In this document: one piece after another, positions 1 to 7,969 of the stretch
Layout of the letters: the number at the start of each line of letters is the position of its first letter
Numbering within the stretch: the first letter of the stretch is position 1
Made by a program: the position numbers and the translations under genes
NCBI RefSeq assembly: GCF_004923295.1
Contig: NZ_CP039637.1
Coordinates: forward strand, 434,001-498,000
Length of the DNA: 64,000 bases
Reading direction: 5' to 3'
Source: Azospirillum sp. TSH100
GTDB lineage: Bacteria; Pseudomonadota; Alphaproteobacteria; Azospirillales; Azospirillaceae
Notes under the pieces: model-generated
The model's database searches: none
What the model was told of the DNA's origin: nothing
What the model saw: the letters and a program-made list of their open reading frames with translations, nothing else

Positions 1-1
1 C

Positions 2-151
2 CTGGACAGCGTTGTTCCGGTCGATGTCTGGGTGCCCGGCTGCCCGCCGCGGCCGCAGGCCATCCTGGACGGCATAGCCCGCGCCGCCAAGCTGCTGGAG
101 GACGGCGCCACCAAAAGCCAATTGCAGAACTGGCTGGGGAGGCTGTCATGA
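2..151 (+). CDS. Group 4 hydrogenase small subunit / NuoB-family protein, C-terminal fragment
   Basis: This is the last 49 codons of a gene that begins outside the window. The fragment carries the VPGCPPRP signature, which holds the last iron-sulfur ligand cysteine of the NuoB/HycG/HyfI/CooL family. These small subunits carry a [4Fe-4S] cluster and pass electrons between the ferredoxin-like subunit and the catalytic large subunit at the cytoplasmic face of the membrane. The stop codon overlaps the start of the NuoH-like gene by 4 bp (ATGA), so the two are translationally coupled. The family is clear from the motif and the neighbours. The specific complex cannot be fixed from this fragment. 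Confidence 0.85.
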   Translation: MDSVVPVDVWVPGCPPRPQAILDGIARAAKLLEDGATKSQLQNWLGRLS

Positions 152-1056
152 ATGCCGTCTGGTCCTATCTGATCGCCTTCGCCGTCTGGCCGGGCCTGCT
201 GTTCGCAGCCCCGCTCGGCTGGCTGGAGCTGTGGTTCATGCGCAAGCTGGTCGCCCGCTTGCAGGGTCGCCGGGGCCCGCCCTTCTTTCAACCCTTTTTC
301 GATTTCATGAAGCTGCTGGGCAAGGAGACGGTGATCCCGCGCGGCGTCAACCGCGGCATCTTCCTGGCCCTGCCGCTGGTGTCGGTGGGGGCGGTGACGG
401 CGGCGCTTGCCATCGTTCCGCTGCCCGGCAATCCGGTGCCGTCACTGCCTGGCGACGTCGTGCTGCTGCTGTACCTCATGGAAGTGCCGGTGCTGTGCGA
501 GGTGCTGGCCGGCTATGTCAGCCGCTCCATCTACGGACAGGTGGCGGCGATGCGCGAGGCACTGCTGTCGCTGGCCTACAACCTGCCCTTCCTGGTCGCC
601 ATCATTGCCATGGCGCAGGAGGCCGGCAGCTTCCAGATGAGCGCCTTGCAGGCTGCGCCATATGGGGTCGTGCATCTGCTGGCGGGGGCGACATTCCTGC
701 TGGCGCTGCCGGCGCGGATGAAGCTGAATCCCTTCTCAATCGCCAATGCCGAGCATGAGATCGTCGCCGACAGTCACATCGAATACAGCGGCCCGCCGCT
801 GGCCCTGTTCAAGCTGTCGCATGCCGTAGAGCTGGTTCTGCTGACCGAGCTGTTCGCCGTGGTCTTCATCCCGGCCACGCCCTGGCCGCTGCTGAACCTG
901 CTGGTCTATCTGGCGGCGGGCGTCGCGGTGCTCGGCGGGGTGACGCTGCTGGCGACGGCGACGGCGCGGCTGCGGCTGGCGCAGGCCTTCCGTTTTTATT
1001 GGGTGTGGGGCGGCATTGCGTCGGCGGTCACCATGGCCGCCACGCTGGTCCGCTGA
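148..1056 (+). CDS. NuoH-like membrane subunit of a group 4 hydrogenase (HyfC/HycD/CooK type)
   Basis: A 302-residue integral membrane protein with about eight hydrophobic segments spread over its whole length. It belongs to the NuoH/HycD/HyfC/CooK family, which anchors the hydrophilic arm of Complex I and of energy-converting hydrogenases and takes part in ion translocation. The loops are conserved: GRRGPPFFQPFFDFMKLLGKE near residues 40-60, and an acidic EHEIVADSHIEYSG stretch near residues 205-220. It sits between the small-subunit and ferredoxin genes. The known coo order is M-K-L-X-U-H, so here the K-like gene follows the L-like gene instead of preceding it. No antiporter-type (NuoL/M/N-like) gene is visible; it would have to lie upstream. 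Confidence 0.85.
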   Translation: MNAVWSYLIAFAVWPGLLFAAPLGWLELWFMRKLVARLQGRRGPPFFQPFFDFMKLLGKETVIPRGVNRGIFLALPLVSVGAVTAALAIVPLPGNPVPSLPGDVVLLLYLMEVPVLCEVLAGYVSRSIYGQVAAMREALLSLAYNLPFLVAIIAMAQEAGSFQMSALQAAPYGVVHLLAGATFLLALPARMKLNPFSIANAEHEIVADSHIEYSGPPLALFKLSHAVELVLLTELFAVVFIPATPWPLLNLLVYLAAGVAVLGGVTLLATATARLRLAQAFRFYWVWGGIASAVTMAATLVR

Positions 1057-1067
1057 GGGGGTATGCC

Positions 1068-1598
1068 ATGGCCATGCTGAAAACCATCCTCGGCAATCTG
1101 CTGCGCCCGTCGCGCACCCGGGATCCTGCCGACATGCCGGACGTGCCGCCGGTTTATCGCGGTGCGCTTGCCCATGATGCCGCCCGCTGCACCGCTTGCG
1201 GCACCTGCGCCTTCGTCTGTGCGCCGAAGGCAATCAGCTTCACCCAGGATCCTGGCGTGTCGGTGTCCTGGCATTTTTTCATCGGCCAATGCTCCTTCTG
1301 CGGGCTGTGCGCGCAGAACTGCCCGACGCAGGCGATCAGCCTGAATGCGGACGTGCCGGCGGGGATGGACAGCGCGGCCGGCGACGGGTTGCGGCTGGAG
1401 AGCGTCGTCCACTTGCAGCCCTGTACCCGCTGCGGCGCTGCCCATGTGCCGCTGCCGGACGCGACGATGGCCGTGCTGTGGGGCACGGAGGAGGCCGAGC
1501 GCGGCTATTGCCCGGACTGCCGGCGCTGGGCGGCGAGCGCGCGGCTGCGCTCCGCCTTCGTCCCGGCCGCCGCGGAGGAGGTGCATCATGAGCGCTGA
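1068..1598 (+). CDS. 4Fe-4S ferredoxin-type subunit (HycF/HyfH/CooX-like, NuoI family)
   Basis: A 176-residue protein with two [4Fe-4S] cluster motifs, CTACGTCAFVC followed by P, and CSFCGLCAQNC followed by P. A C-terminal pair of Cys motifs (CTRCG and CPDC) resembles the extra cysteines of HycF/HyfH. It would carry electrons from a partner dehydrogenase or ferredoxin to the small subunit. I chose the ATG at 1068 because it lies 11 bp after the preceding stop and gives a family-like start; the reading frame is open further upstream. The stop overlaps the next gene (ATG at 1588). Confidence 0.85.
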   Translation: MAMLKTILGNLLRPSRTRDPADMPDVPPVYRGALAHDAARCTACGTCAFVCAPKAISFTQDPGVSVSWHFFIGQCSFCGLCAQNCPTQAISLNADVPAGMDSAAGDGLRLESVVHLQPCTRCGAAHVPLPDATMAVLWGTEEAERGYCPDCRRWAASARLRSAFVPAAAEEVHHER

Positions 1599-2085
1599 CA
1601 GTTCCCTCCGCCGGCTGACCGAAGCCTTGCAGGCCATTCCCGGTGTGCGGTCCGTCACCGACGACAACGGTGCCCTGTGGGCCGATGCTCCGCTGCTGGA
1701 TGTGGAGGCGATGGCCGCCACCATGGCGGACCTCGGCATCCGGCTCGGCACCGTCACGGCGATCCCGCATGCGGGGGATGGCGAAGCGACGGTGATCTAC
1801 CACTATATCGACGAACATCGGGTCATCAGCGTGAAGACCTGCACCCGCAACGGCGCGCTGCCTTCGCTGGCGCCGACCGTCCGGGCAGCATCCTGGGCGG
1901 AGCGCGAGATCCGCGACCTGTTCGCGGTGGAGTTCCCCGGCCATCCCAATCCGGTGCCGCTGATCCGGCCCGACGGCATCGATACCGCGACCCTGCGCGA
2001 GGCGATGTGCCGTCCGGCGGCCGTTGCCCGCAAGCCGGTGTCACCTCTGGCTTCTCCGCAGTCTTCCAATCCGGTCCGTTCCTAG
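1588..2085 (+). CDS. NuoC-like 30 kDa subunit of a group 4 hydrogenase (CooU / HycE N-terminus type)
   Basis: A 165-residue soluble protein of the respiratory-chain NADH dehydrogenase 30-kDa family. The conserved block ASWAEREIRDLFAVEFPGHP is at residues 92-111, followed by a PLIRPDG segment. In Complex I-like enzymes this subunit docks against the large subunit; in HycE and HyfG it is fused to it, whereas here, as in the coo system, it is separate. The start ATG at 1588 overlaps the 3' end of the ferredoxin gene by 11 bp. The last 20 or so residues are Ser/Pro-rich and probably disordered. Confidence 0.8.
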   Translation: MSADSSLRRLTEALQAIPGVRSVTDDNGALWADAPLLDVEAMAATMADLGIRLGTVTAIPHAGDGEATVIYHYIDEHRVISVKTCTRNGALPSLAPTVRAASWAEREIRDLFAVEFPGHPNPVPLIRPDGIDTATLREAMCRPAAVARKPVSPLASPQSSNPVRS

Positions 2086-2097
2086 GAGTTTCCGGCC

Positions 2098-3177
2098 ATG
2101 CCCTACAGCTTTCCGCTCGGCCCCTATCACCCGGCGTTGGAAGAGCCCTTCAAGGTCAAGGTCCAGTGCCGCGGGGAGGTCATCGACAGTGCCACCGTTG
2201 AGGTCGGATTCAGCTTCCGCGGGATCGAACTGCTTGCCCAGAAACGCAATTGGGTGGAGGTCATCACCCTGATCGAGCGGGTCTGCGGCATCTGCTCCAA
2301 CACCCATGCGATGACCTTCTGCATTGCGGCGGAAACCATCGCCGGCATCGAGATTCCCAAGCGTGCCGCCCACATCCGCACCATCATCGCCGAACTGGAG
2401 CGGCTGCACTCCCACCTGCTGTGGGCGGGTGTGGGGGCGGAGGACATCGGATTCCACTCCCTGTTCATGGAGGTGTTCAGCCTGCGCGAACTGGTGATGG
2501 ACATGCTGGAAGCGATCAGCGGCAACCGGGTGAATTACGGCATGAACTGCATCGGTGGCGTCCTTCGCGACATCCCCGATCCGGCGCGGTATCTGCCGGC
2601 ACTCGACGCGCTGTCGAAGGGGCTGGCGGAGATCGTCATTCCGACCTTCACCGAAAATCCGACGGCGCTGGCCCGCACCCGCGGCGTCGGCCGGCTGAAC
2701 CGCGAGCAGGCGGTGGACTGGGCGGTGGTCGGGCCGGTCGCCCGCGCCTCCGGCCTCGACATCGACGTGCGCAAGGATCAGCCCTACCTGTCCTATACCG
2801 ATCTTGGATTCCGCAGCGTCGTCCGGGAGGAGGGCGACGTACTGGCCCGCGTGGTGGTGCGGGCGCTGGAAATGGTCGAGAGCTTGCGGATGATCCGCGA
2901 GGCGCTGCTATCGCTGCCCGCCGGGCCGTTGCGGGCGACAGAGGGGCTGCCGGAGATCCCCGTCGGCGAAGCCACCATCCGCACCGAGGCGCCGCGGGGG
3001 GAAGCTTTCTATTACGTCGCTTCCGAGGGTGGCGCCACGCCGGCACGGGTAAAAATCCGCACGCCGTCCTTCGTCAACATCCCGGCCATCGAAGCCATGG
3101 TGACTGGTCAGCCGTTGGCCGACCTGTCGATCATCCAGGCGTCGGTCGATCCCTGCATCTCCTGCACGGACAGATAG
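2098..3177 (+). CDS. Group 4 [NiFe]-hydrogenase large (catalytic) subunit, CooH/HycE/NuoD family
   Basis: A 359-residue protein with both nickel-binding signatures of a [NiFe]-hydrogenase: RVCGIC (Cys63 and Cys66) near the N-terminus and DPCISC (Cys353 and Cys356) at the C-terminus. NuoD proteins of true Complex I lack these, so proton reduction or H2 oxidation is likely. The protein ends CISCTDR and then stops, so there is no C-terminal peptide for a maturation protease to remove; from memory, CooH has the same property and a similar length. A good ribosome-binding site (TAGGAG) lies at 2084-2089. It is the last gene of the operon. Whether the electron donor is CO, formate or another compound is not visible here. 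Confidence 0.88.
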   Translation: MPYSFPLGPYHPALEEPFKVKVQCRGEVIDSATVEVGFSFRGIELLAQKRNWVEVITLIERVCGICSNTHAMTFCIAAETIAGIEIPKRAAHIRTIIAELERLHSHLLWAGVGAEDIGFHSLFMEVFSLRELVMDMLEAISGNRVNYGMNCIGGVLRDIPDPARYLPALDALSKGLAEIVIPTFTENPTALARTRGVGRLNREQAVDWAVVGPVARASGLDIDVRKDQPYLSYTDLGFRSVVREEGDVLARVVVRALEMVESLRMIREALLSLPAGPLRATEGLPEIPVGEATIRTEAPRGEAFYYVASEGGATPARVKIRTPSFVNIPAIEAMVTGQPLADLSIIQASVDPCISCTDR

Positions 3178-3192
3178 CGGAAGCCGGTTGTA

Positions 3193-3231
3193 AAGGGCGA
3201 TTGATCGGAATGGCGCCACGCTTACGCCCTT
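3193..3231. terminator. Possible hairpin between convergent genes
   Basis: AAGGGCG at 3193-3199 is complementary to CGCCCTT at 3225-3231. A small GGCGCC palindrome lies in the loop. It sits between the end of the hydrogenase operon and the convergent lipoprotein gene. There is no clear T-run, so terminator function is a weak inference. Confidence 0.3.
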
Positions 3232-3686
3232 CAGGTGTCCAGGCAGCCCCCCTTCGGCGCGACGGTGATGCGGATCAGTTCCGACCCGCCGCCGCCGAAG
3301 ACATTGCCGCCGGTGTAGGTCAGGCAGCCTTCGTTGCGGTAGATGACCTGGAGCCGCTGGGCATCGTTGCCGAAATAGAAGGGGATCCAACGCTTGCCGG
3401 TCTCGTGCCGGATCATGTTGTCCGGCGCGCCGATCATGGTGGAGACCTCCTCCATCGTCATGCCGATCTGGAGCTTGGCGAAGCGGCTGCCGGGGGCAGG
3501 GGTGCCGATCACCTCGCCCTCGTACCGGCCGTCGCGCGACTTCACCATGCGCGCGCCCGGCGTCGAAGGCGAGGCCGAGGCGGCGGCACCGGTCCCGTCC
3601 CCGGTTGCAGCCCCCTGCTGTTGCCCAGCGCAGCCGATCAGCAGCGCCACCATCGACAATGCCGCCCAGGTCGTCTTCCCTGCCAT
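3231..3686 (-). CDS. Small outer-membrane lipoprotein with a BamE/SmpA-like domain
   Basis: A 151-residue protein with a type II signal peptide ending in a lipobox (LIGC, cysteine near residue 19), a linker rich in Ala, Gly, Ser and Pro, and a C-terminal domain. The KLQIGMTMEEVSTMIGAPD block is typical of the BamE/SmpA/OmlA fold. It is probably anchored in the outer membrane. Its role is unknown; related domains help outer-membrane assembly or bind peptidoglycan-associated partners. I chose the start at 3686 because it gives a proper signal peptide and has GAGGGA just upstream, although the frame is open further. It stands alone, convergent with the hydrogenase operon. Confidence 0.65.
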   Translation of the reverse strand: MAGKTTWAALSMVALLIGCAGQQQGAATGDGTGAAASASPSTPGARMVKSRDGRYEGEVIGTPAPGSRFAKLQIGMTMEEVSTMIGAPDNMIRHETGKRWIPFYFGNDAQRLQVIYRNEGCLTYTGGNVFGGGGSELIRITVAPKGGCLDT

Positions 3687-3829
3687 GTCTTCCCTCACCG
3701 TCTCTGTTCTGGTTGTTGCCCTGCGGGGCCGACTATGAGGGTGATAACCCCGGGACGGCATCGGCAAAGGCGGATGAAGAACGTCTAAGAGGGGTAGTAA
3801 CAACAGAGAGTTATTCGGGCGTCATGCCT

Positions 3830-4609
3830 TCATGCCCTTGTTTCACTCTGCCGTTTACCCGTGTAGTTCTTGAACAGGTCGTAATCGGTGTCGCAGCGCA
3901 CCTGAGCCAGTCCGGCCTCTGCCATAGCAGCGGTGATTACCTCCGGTTCCACGCAGCGGTCGATCGTTTCCCAGTAATAGCGCATCAGAGTCCGCCCGCT
4001 CTCGCCACCCCCGCTGAGGCGCGACACCGCCGGCACCACCATGCCGAGATAGGCGTTCATCAGATGCCGGGTGACTGGGCGGCATGGTCGGCCGATCTCC
4101 ATCACCAGCACGCTACCGCCGGGGCGCAGCACGCGCCGGAACTCACGGAAGGTGGCTGTCAGGTCGCCGACATGGCGCAGCGCGTAACCGATGGTGACGA
4201 GGTCGACGCTGGCATCCGCCAACGGCAGTGCATCGGCCACGCCCTGGATCAGCGGGATGGGCAGGCTGCGCCGCGCCTCCGCCAGCATCGCTTCGCTGAG
4301 ATCCAGGCCGATCACGTCGCCGGGATTGCCGCAGAGCGCCACAGCTTCCCGTGCCACCAGACCGGTGCCGATGGCGACGTCCAGCACCCGCATGCCCGGC
4401 CGCAAACCTGCCCGCTTCAGGCACTGCGCCCGATACCAGGAGCCGGAACCAAGGGCGAAGATGGCGTTGATGCGGTCGTAATGGTGAGCGGTTCGGTTGA
4501 ACAGCCTGCGGACGAAATGCTGCCGCTGCGCCTTGTCGCCGTAATAGGAGTCCAGAACGGGGTGCGGTTCAACGGCGGTGCCGACGCGGGGCGAGGATTC
4601 GGTCGGCAC
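3830..4609 (-). CDS. UbiE/MenG-type SAM-dependent methyltransferase
   Basis: A 259-residue class I methyltransferase. The SAM-binding glycine motif VLDVAIGTGLVA is near residues 75-86, followed by the acidic GLDLSEAML segment and a C-terminal RVLRPGGSVLVMEIG strand. The layout (FNRTAHHYDRINAIFALG near the N-terminus) is that of ubiquinone/menaquinone C-methyltransferases. Its place beside a pigment cluster and away from other quinone genes makes a tailoring role on an aromatic head group possible. That is inference; it could equally be a second UbiE paralogue. The next gene upstream is divergent, 533 bp away. Confidence 0.7.
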   Translation of the reverse strand: MPTESSPRVGTAVEPHPVLDSYYGDKAQRQHFVRRLFNRTAHHYDRINAIFALGSGSWYRAQCLKRAGLRPGMRVLDVAIGTGLVAREAVALCGNPGDVIGLDLSEAMLAEARRSLPIPLIQGVADALPLADASVDLVTIGYALRHVGDLTATFREFRRVLRPGGSVLVMEIGRPCRPVTRHLMNAYLGMVVPAVSRLSGGGESGRTLMRYYWETIDRCVEPEVITAAMAEAGLAQVRCDTDYDLFKNYTGKRQSETRA

Positions 4610-5142
4610 GTCGGTATCTCCTTCATATCCGGATTCGGGATCAGTCGAAGATGTCGCTTGCTCCGCTGACCCGGCTGTCGGTGTTGGTGGCGCCTGAAAT
4701 CAGCTCTCCCTGCCCGGTGTCACCCGAACCATGCATCCCCGGTTGAGTTGAGCGGTTTCCGGAGGTTGGTATCTTGTGGGTGCTGCCCGCCGGTAGGCAA
4801 GTGTGTTCGCATGTCACCAAATGGGTAATCACTTAAGACAGTTGCCAAGTGTCAAGTGCATTGGCGGTATTGTGCGGAAGTTCGCAGCATAATTCAAATC
4901 GTGCTAAAACAATTCTGCATCAGGATACTGGATCAGTGAGCGTTGATATCGGCGGCGATTGAATATGTCATTTTGGTTAGGTCCTGGATAAACGGCAGTA
5001 TCAGGGTTTTGTCCCTGGATTGTGCGCATTGGGGTGCGGTAAATTTAGATGCAAAGTTGCCGCTCGCGAGAGCCAGAAACGGGTATCCACATCGAACATC
5101 CCCGAAGCGGGACAAGCCTAGAGCGGGAGAGCGGCAAAGCCC
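4610..5142. promoter_or_regulatory. 533-bp divergent intergenic region
   Basis: The region lies between the divergent methyltransferase and halogenase genes and must hold promoters for both. Positions 4790-4990 are clearly less GC-rich than the surroundings. I find no convincing coding sequence; the short frames here are hydrophilic, have poor codon use and lack ribosome-binding sites. Repeated AAGTG words occur at 4850-4875, but I cannot assign an operator. A GAGCGGGAGAG stretch just before 5143 can serve as the ribosome-binding site of the halogenase gene. Confidence 0.5.
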
Positions 5143-6456
5143 ATGGTGTCGAACGGCTCAAATTACGATTGCGATGTCCTGGTGGTGGGCGGTGGGCCTG
5201 CCGGGTCAACCGCGGCGGCGCTGCTGGCCGGTAAGGGCCATCGGGTGGTGCTGCTGGAAAAGGACCATCACCCCCGCTTCCACATCGGCGAATCGCTGCT
5301 TCCCTGCAATCTGCCCCTGCTGAAGCAGTTGGGCGTGCTGGAGGAGGTGGAGCGGATCGGCATGCTGAAATGCGGGGCGGAGTTCGTTTCGACCTATCAC
5401 GGCAAGTCCGTCACCTTCGACTTTGCCAATGCCTGGGACAAGACAAAACCCTACGCCTATCAGGTCCGTCGGTCGGAATTCGACGACATCCTGATCCGCA
5501 ACGCCGCCGCCAAGGGCGCCACCGTCATCGAGGGCTGCAAGGTGACGGACGTTGACATCCAGGGGACGGAGGGGGCCACCGTCACCGCCCGGCGGGAGGA
5601 CGGCACGATCCGGACCCTGCGCACACGCTTCCTCGTCGACGCGTCAGGCCGCGACACGCTGCTGGCCTCCCGCTTCGGCATCAAGCGGCGCAATGCCAAG
5701 CACAACAGCGCTGCGGTGTTCGGCCATTTCACCGGTGCCAAGCGACTGTCCGGCAAGGCGGAAGGCAACATCTCCATCTTCTGGTTCGACCATGGCTGGT
5801 TCTGGTTCATCCCGCTGGCAGACGGCACCACCAGCGTGGGTGCGGTGTGCTGGCCCTATTACTTTAAAATGCGCAAGACCGACCAGACCCGTTTCTTCCT
5901 CGACACCGTGGCGCTTTGCCCGCCGCTGGCCGAACGGCTGGAGGGCGCGGAACTGACCGGTCCGGTGACGGGAACCGGCAACTTCTCCTACCAGGCCGAT
6001 CGAATGGCGGGGCCGGGCTACGTGATGCTGGGCGACGCCTTCGCCTTCATCGATCCGATGTTCTCCACAGGTGTCTATCTGGCGATGACCAGCGCCTTCG
6101 AGGGGGCCGAAGCGGTTGACGCCTGCCTGCGGGAGCCGGCACGGCAGGAACAGGCTCTGAAACGCTTTGAACGGACTGTCCGTCAGGGCGTCGGCACTTT
6201 CTCCTGGTACATCTACCGGGTGACGTCGCCGGCATTGAGGAACCTGTTCATGGGGCCGCGCAACGTCTTCCGTGTGGAGGAGGCGCTGCTGTCGCTTCTG
6301 GCCGGCGACGTCTTCCGCCCGTCGCCGATCCGGACGCGGCTGAAGATATTCAAGGCGATCTACTACATGAACGCCCTGCTGGACTTCAAAAGGAACTACA
6401 TGGCATGGCGGAAACGGCGGCAGAACGTGCGCACCCCCGTGGGCGACGCGGTCTAG
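5143..6456 (+). CDS. Flavin-dependent halogenase-like monooxygenase of the pigment cluster
   Basis: A 437-residue FAD enzyme. The dinucleotide-binding motif VVGGGPAGSTAA is at residues 14-25, the FHIGESLLP block at residues 46-54, and the halogenase signature WFWFIP (WxWxIP) near residue 220. Lys76 in MLKCGAEF sits where flavin-dependent halogenases carry the lysine that relays hypohalous acid. A GDAFAFIDPMFSTGV block follows. Aryl polyene clusters of the xanthomonadin type carry such an enzyme to chlorinate or brominate the aromatic ring. It is the first gene of a plus-strand trio and overlaps the next gene by 52 bp. A non-halogenating oxidase of the same family remains possible, because the family also holds geranylgeranyl reductase-like members. 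Confidence 0.8.
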   Translation: MVSNGSNYDCDVLVVGGGPAGSTAAALLAGKGHRVVLLEKDHHPRFHIGESLLPCNLPLLKQLGVLEEVERIGMLKCGAEFVSTYHGKSVTFDFANAWDKTKPYAYQVRRSEFDDILIRNAAAKGATVIEGCKVTDVDIQGTEGATVTARREDGTIRTLRTRFLVDASGRDTLLASRFGIKRRNAKHNSAAVFGHFTGAKRLSGKAEGNISIFWFDHGWFWFIPLADGTTSVGAVCWPYYFKMRKTDQTRFFLDTVALCPPLAERLEGAELTGPVTGTGNFSYQADRMAGPGYVMLGDAFAFIDPMFSTGVYLAMTSAFEGAEAVDACLREPARQEQALKRFERTVRQGVGTFSWYIYRVTSPALRNLFMGPRNVFRVEEALLSLLAGDVFRPSPIRTRLKIFKAIYYMNALLDFKRNYMAWRKRRQNVRTPVGDAV

Positions 6457-7187
6457 GCATTCTCGGCGCGGTCCGGCGGGCCTGGGACTATCCCCTGTTC
6501 TATGGCCTGCTATTCCTGTTCGGTCTGATGTCGCTGGCCTGGAGCCTGACCGCGGCTCTGGTCGGCCCGCTTCTGCCGCGCCGGATTGCCGGTCCGCTCG
6601 GCCGGCTGGCGATCAAGTCGGGGTTCAGCCTGTATCTGGGGACGCTGCGCGCCTGCGGGGTGCTGAAGACCGACCTCTCGGCGCTGGATGAATTGAAGGG
6701 CGATGGCGGCCTGCTGATTTGCCCGAACCATCCGTCGATCCTGGATGCCGTCCTGCTGATTTCTCGGTTGCCGGATGTCGTCTGCATCGCCAAGGCCCCG
6801 GTCTACGACAACCTCTTCCTCGGCGGTGGGGCGCGGATGGCCGGCTATATCCGCAACGACGCACCCAATTCGCTGGTCAAGATGGCGGCGCAGCGGGTGC
6901 GCGCCGGTCACCAACTGCTGATCTTTCCGGAAGGCACCCGGACGGAACGGGCGCCGGTCAATACGCTGAAGGGTGGCTTCGCGCTGATCGCCAAGACGGC
7001 GGGGGTTCCGGTGCAGACCGTGTTCATCGAGGCTAACAGCAACTTTCTCGGCAAGGGCTGGCCGCTGTTCCGCAAGCCGGAGTTTCCGCTGGTCTACACC
7101 GTTCGCCTCGGCCGCCGCTTCGATCCGCCGACCGATGTGCGCGGGCTGGTCGAGGATGTGGAACGCCATTACAGGGCAGAGCTTTGA
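6405..7187 (+). CDS. PlsC-like 1-acylglycerol-3-phosphate acyltransferase family protein
   Basis: A 260-residue protein with an N-terminal hydrophobic region (residues 30-55) and the acyltransferase motifs NHPSILD (His109, Asp114) and FPEGTR (residues 174-179). This family moves acyl groups to glycerol phosphate or other polar acceptors at the inner membrane. In aryl polyene clusters a PlsC-like enzyme is thought to help attach the polyene to a lipid anchor. The start at 6405 follows AAAAGGA with good spacing; the 5' end lies inside the halogenase gene in another frame. The stop overlaps the next start by 4 bp (TTGA). Confidence 0.8.
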   Translation: MAETAAERAHPRGRRGLGILGAVRRAWDYPLFYGLLFLFGLMSLAWSLTAALVGPLLPRRIAGPLGRLAIKSGFSLYLGTLRACGVLKTDLSALDELKGDGGLLICPNHPSILDAVLLISRLPDVVCIAKAPVYDNLFLGGGARMAGYIRNDAPNSLVKMAAQRVRAGHQLLIFPEGTRTERAPVNTLKGGFALIAKTAGVPVQTVFIEANSNFLGKGWPLFRKPEFPLVYTVRLGRRFDPPTDVRGLVEDVERHYRAEL

Positions 7188-7969
7188 TCACCGACGCCTC
7201 CACCAGCCATCTCGTTCTGATCCCCAGCTACAACACGGGGCCGAAGCTGTTCGAGACGGTACGAGCGGCCCGCGCACAGTGGGCGCCGGTCTGGGTCGTC
7301 ATCGACGGCAGCACCGACGGCACGGCGACGGAGTTGCGGACGATGGCGGCGGACGATCCGCATCTGCGCGTGCTGGAACTGCCGGTCAACCGTGGCAAGG
7401 GGGCCGCCGTCCTGCATGGGCTGGATGAGGCGGAACGCTGCGGCTTCACCCACGCCCTGACCATGGACGCCGACGGCCAGCATCCGGCCGATCGCATCCC
7501 GCAGTTCCAGGGCGTGTCTCTGGCTAATCCCGACGCGCTGGTGCTGGGCCGGCCGGTGTTCGACGCCGCCGCCCCTCGCCTGCGGGTGGGTGGACGCAAG
7601 ATCTCCAACTGGTGGGCCAATCTGGAGACATTGTGGGGCGGGATCGGCGATTCGCTGTTCGGCTTCCGCGTCTATCCGATCAAGCCGCTGCGGGCGGTGA
7701 TGCGGGGCAATCCGTGGATGCGCCGCTTCGACTTCGATCCTGAGGTGGCGGTGCGCCTCTGCTGGGCCGGCCTGCCGACCATCAACCTGCCGGCGCCCGT
7801 CCGCTATTTCAAGGCGGAGGAGGGCGGCGTTTCCCATTTCAACTATGTCCGGGACAACGCCCTGCTGACCTGGATGCACACGCGGCTGATGATTGGCTTC
7901 ATTGGCCGGCTGCCGATGCTGACGGTACGGCGGCTGCGCACCCGTCCCGTCAGATCATTCCTCCGTTGA
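7184..7969 (+). CDS. Family 2 glycosyltransferase of the pigment cluster
   Basis: A 261-residue GT2 protein. LIPSYNTG starts near residue 12, a DGSTDGT loop lies near residues 41-47, and the metal/sugar-nucleotide motif is DADGQHP (Asp95 and Asp97). It probably transfers a sugar from a nucleotide or polyprenyl donor. The start codon is a TTG that overlaps the acyltransferase stop. GT2/acyltransferase pairs are a recurring part of aryl polyene clusters. The gene ends convergently and overlaps the last 20 bp of the ketoreductase gene on the other strand, so the two arms of the cluster meet here without a terminator between them. Confidence 0.8.
   Translation: MITDASTSHLVLIPSYNTGPKLFETVRAARAQWAPVWVVIDGSTDGTATELRTMAADDPHLRVLELPVNRGKGAAVLHGLDEAERCGFTHALTMDADGQHPADRIPQFQGVSLANPDALVLGRPVFDAAAPRLRVGGRKISNWWANLETLWGGIGDSLFGFRVYPIKPLRAVMRGNPWMRRFDFDPEVAVRLCWAGLPTINLPAPVRYFKAEEGGVSHFNYVRDNALLTWMHTRLMIGFIGRLPMLTVRRLRTRPVRSFLR

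Noticed and set aside
4641..4832. A 63-codon open frame on the minus strand upstream of the UbiE-type gene
   Set aside because: It starts with GTG without a ribosome-binding site, the composition is unlike neighbouring genes and it matches no family I know.
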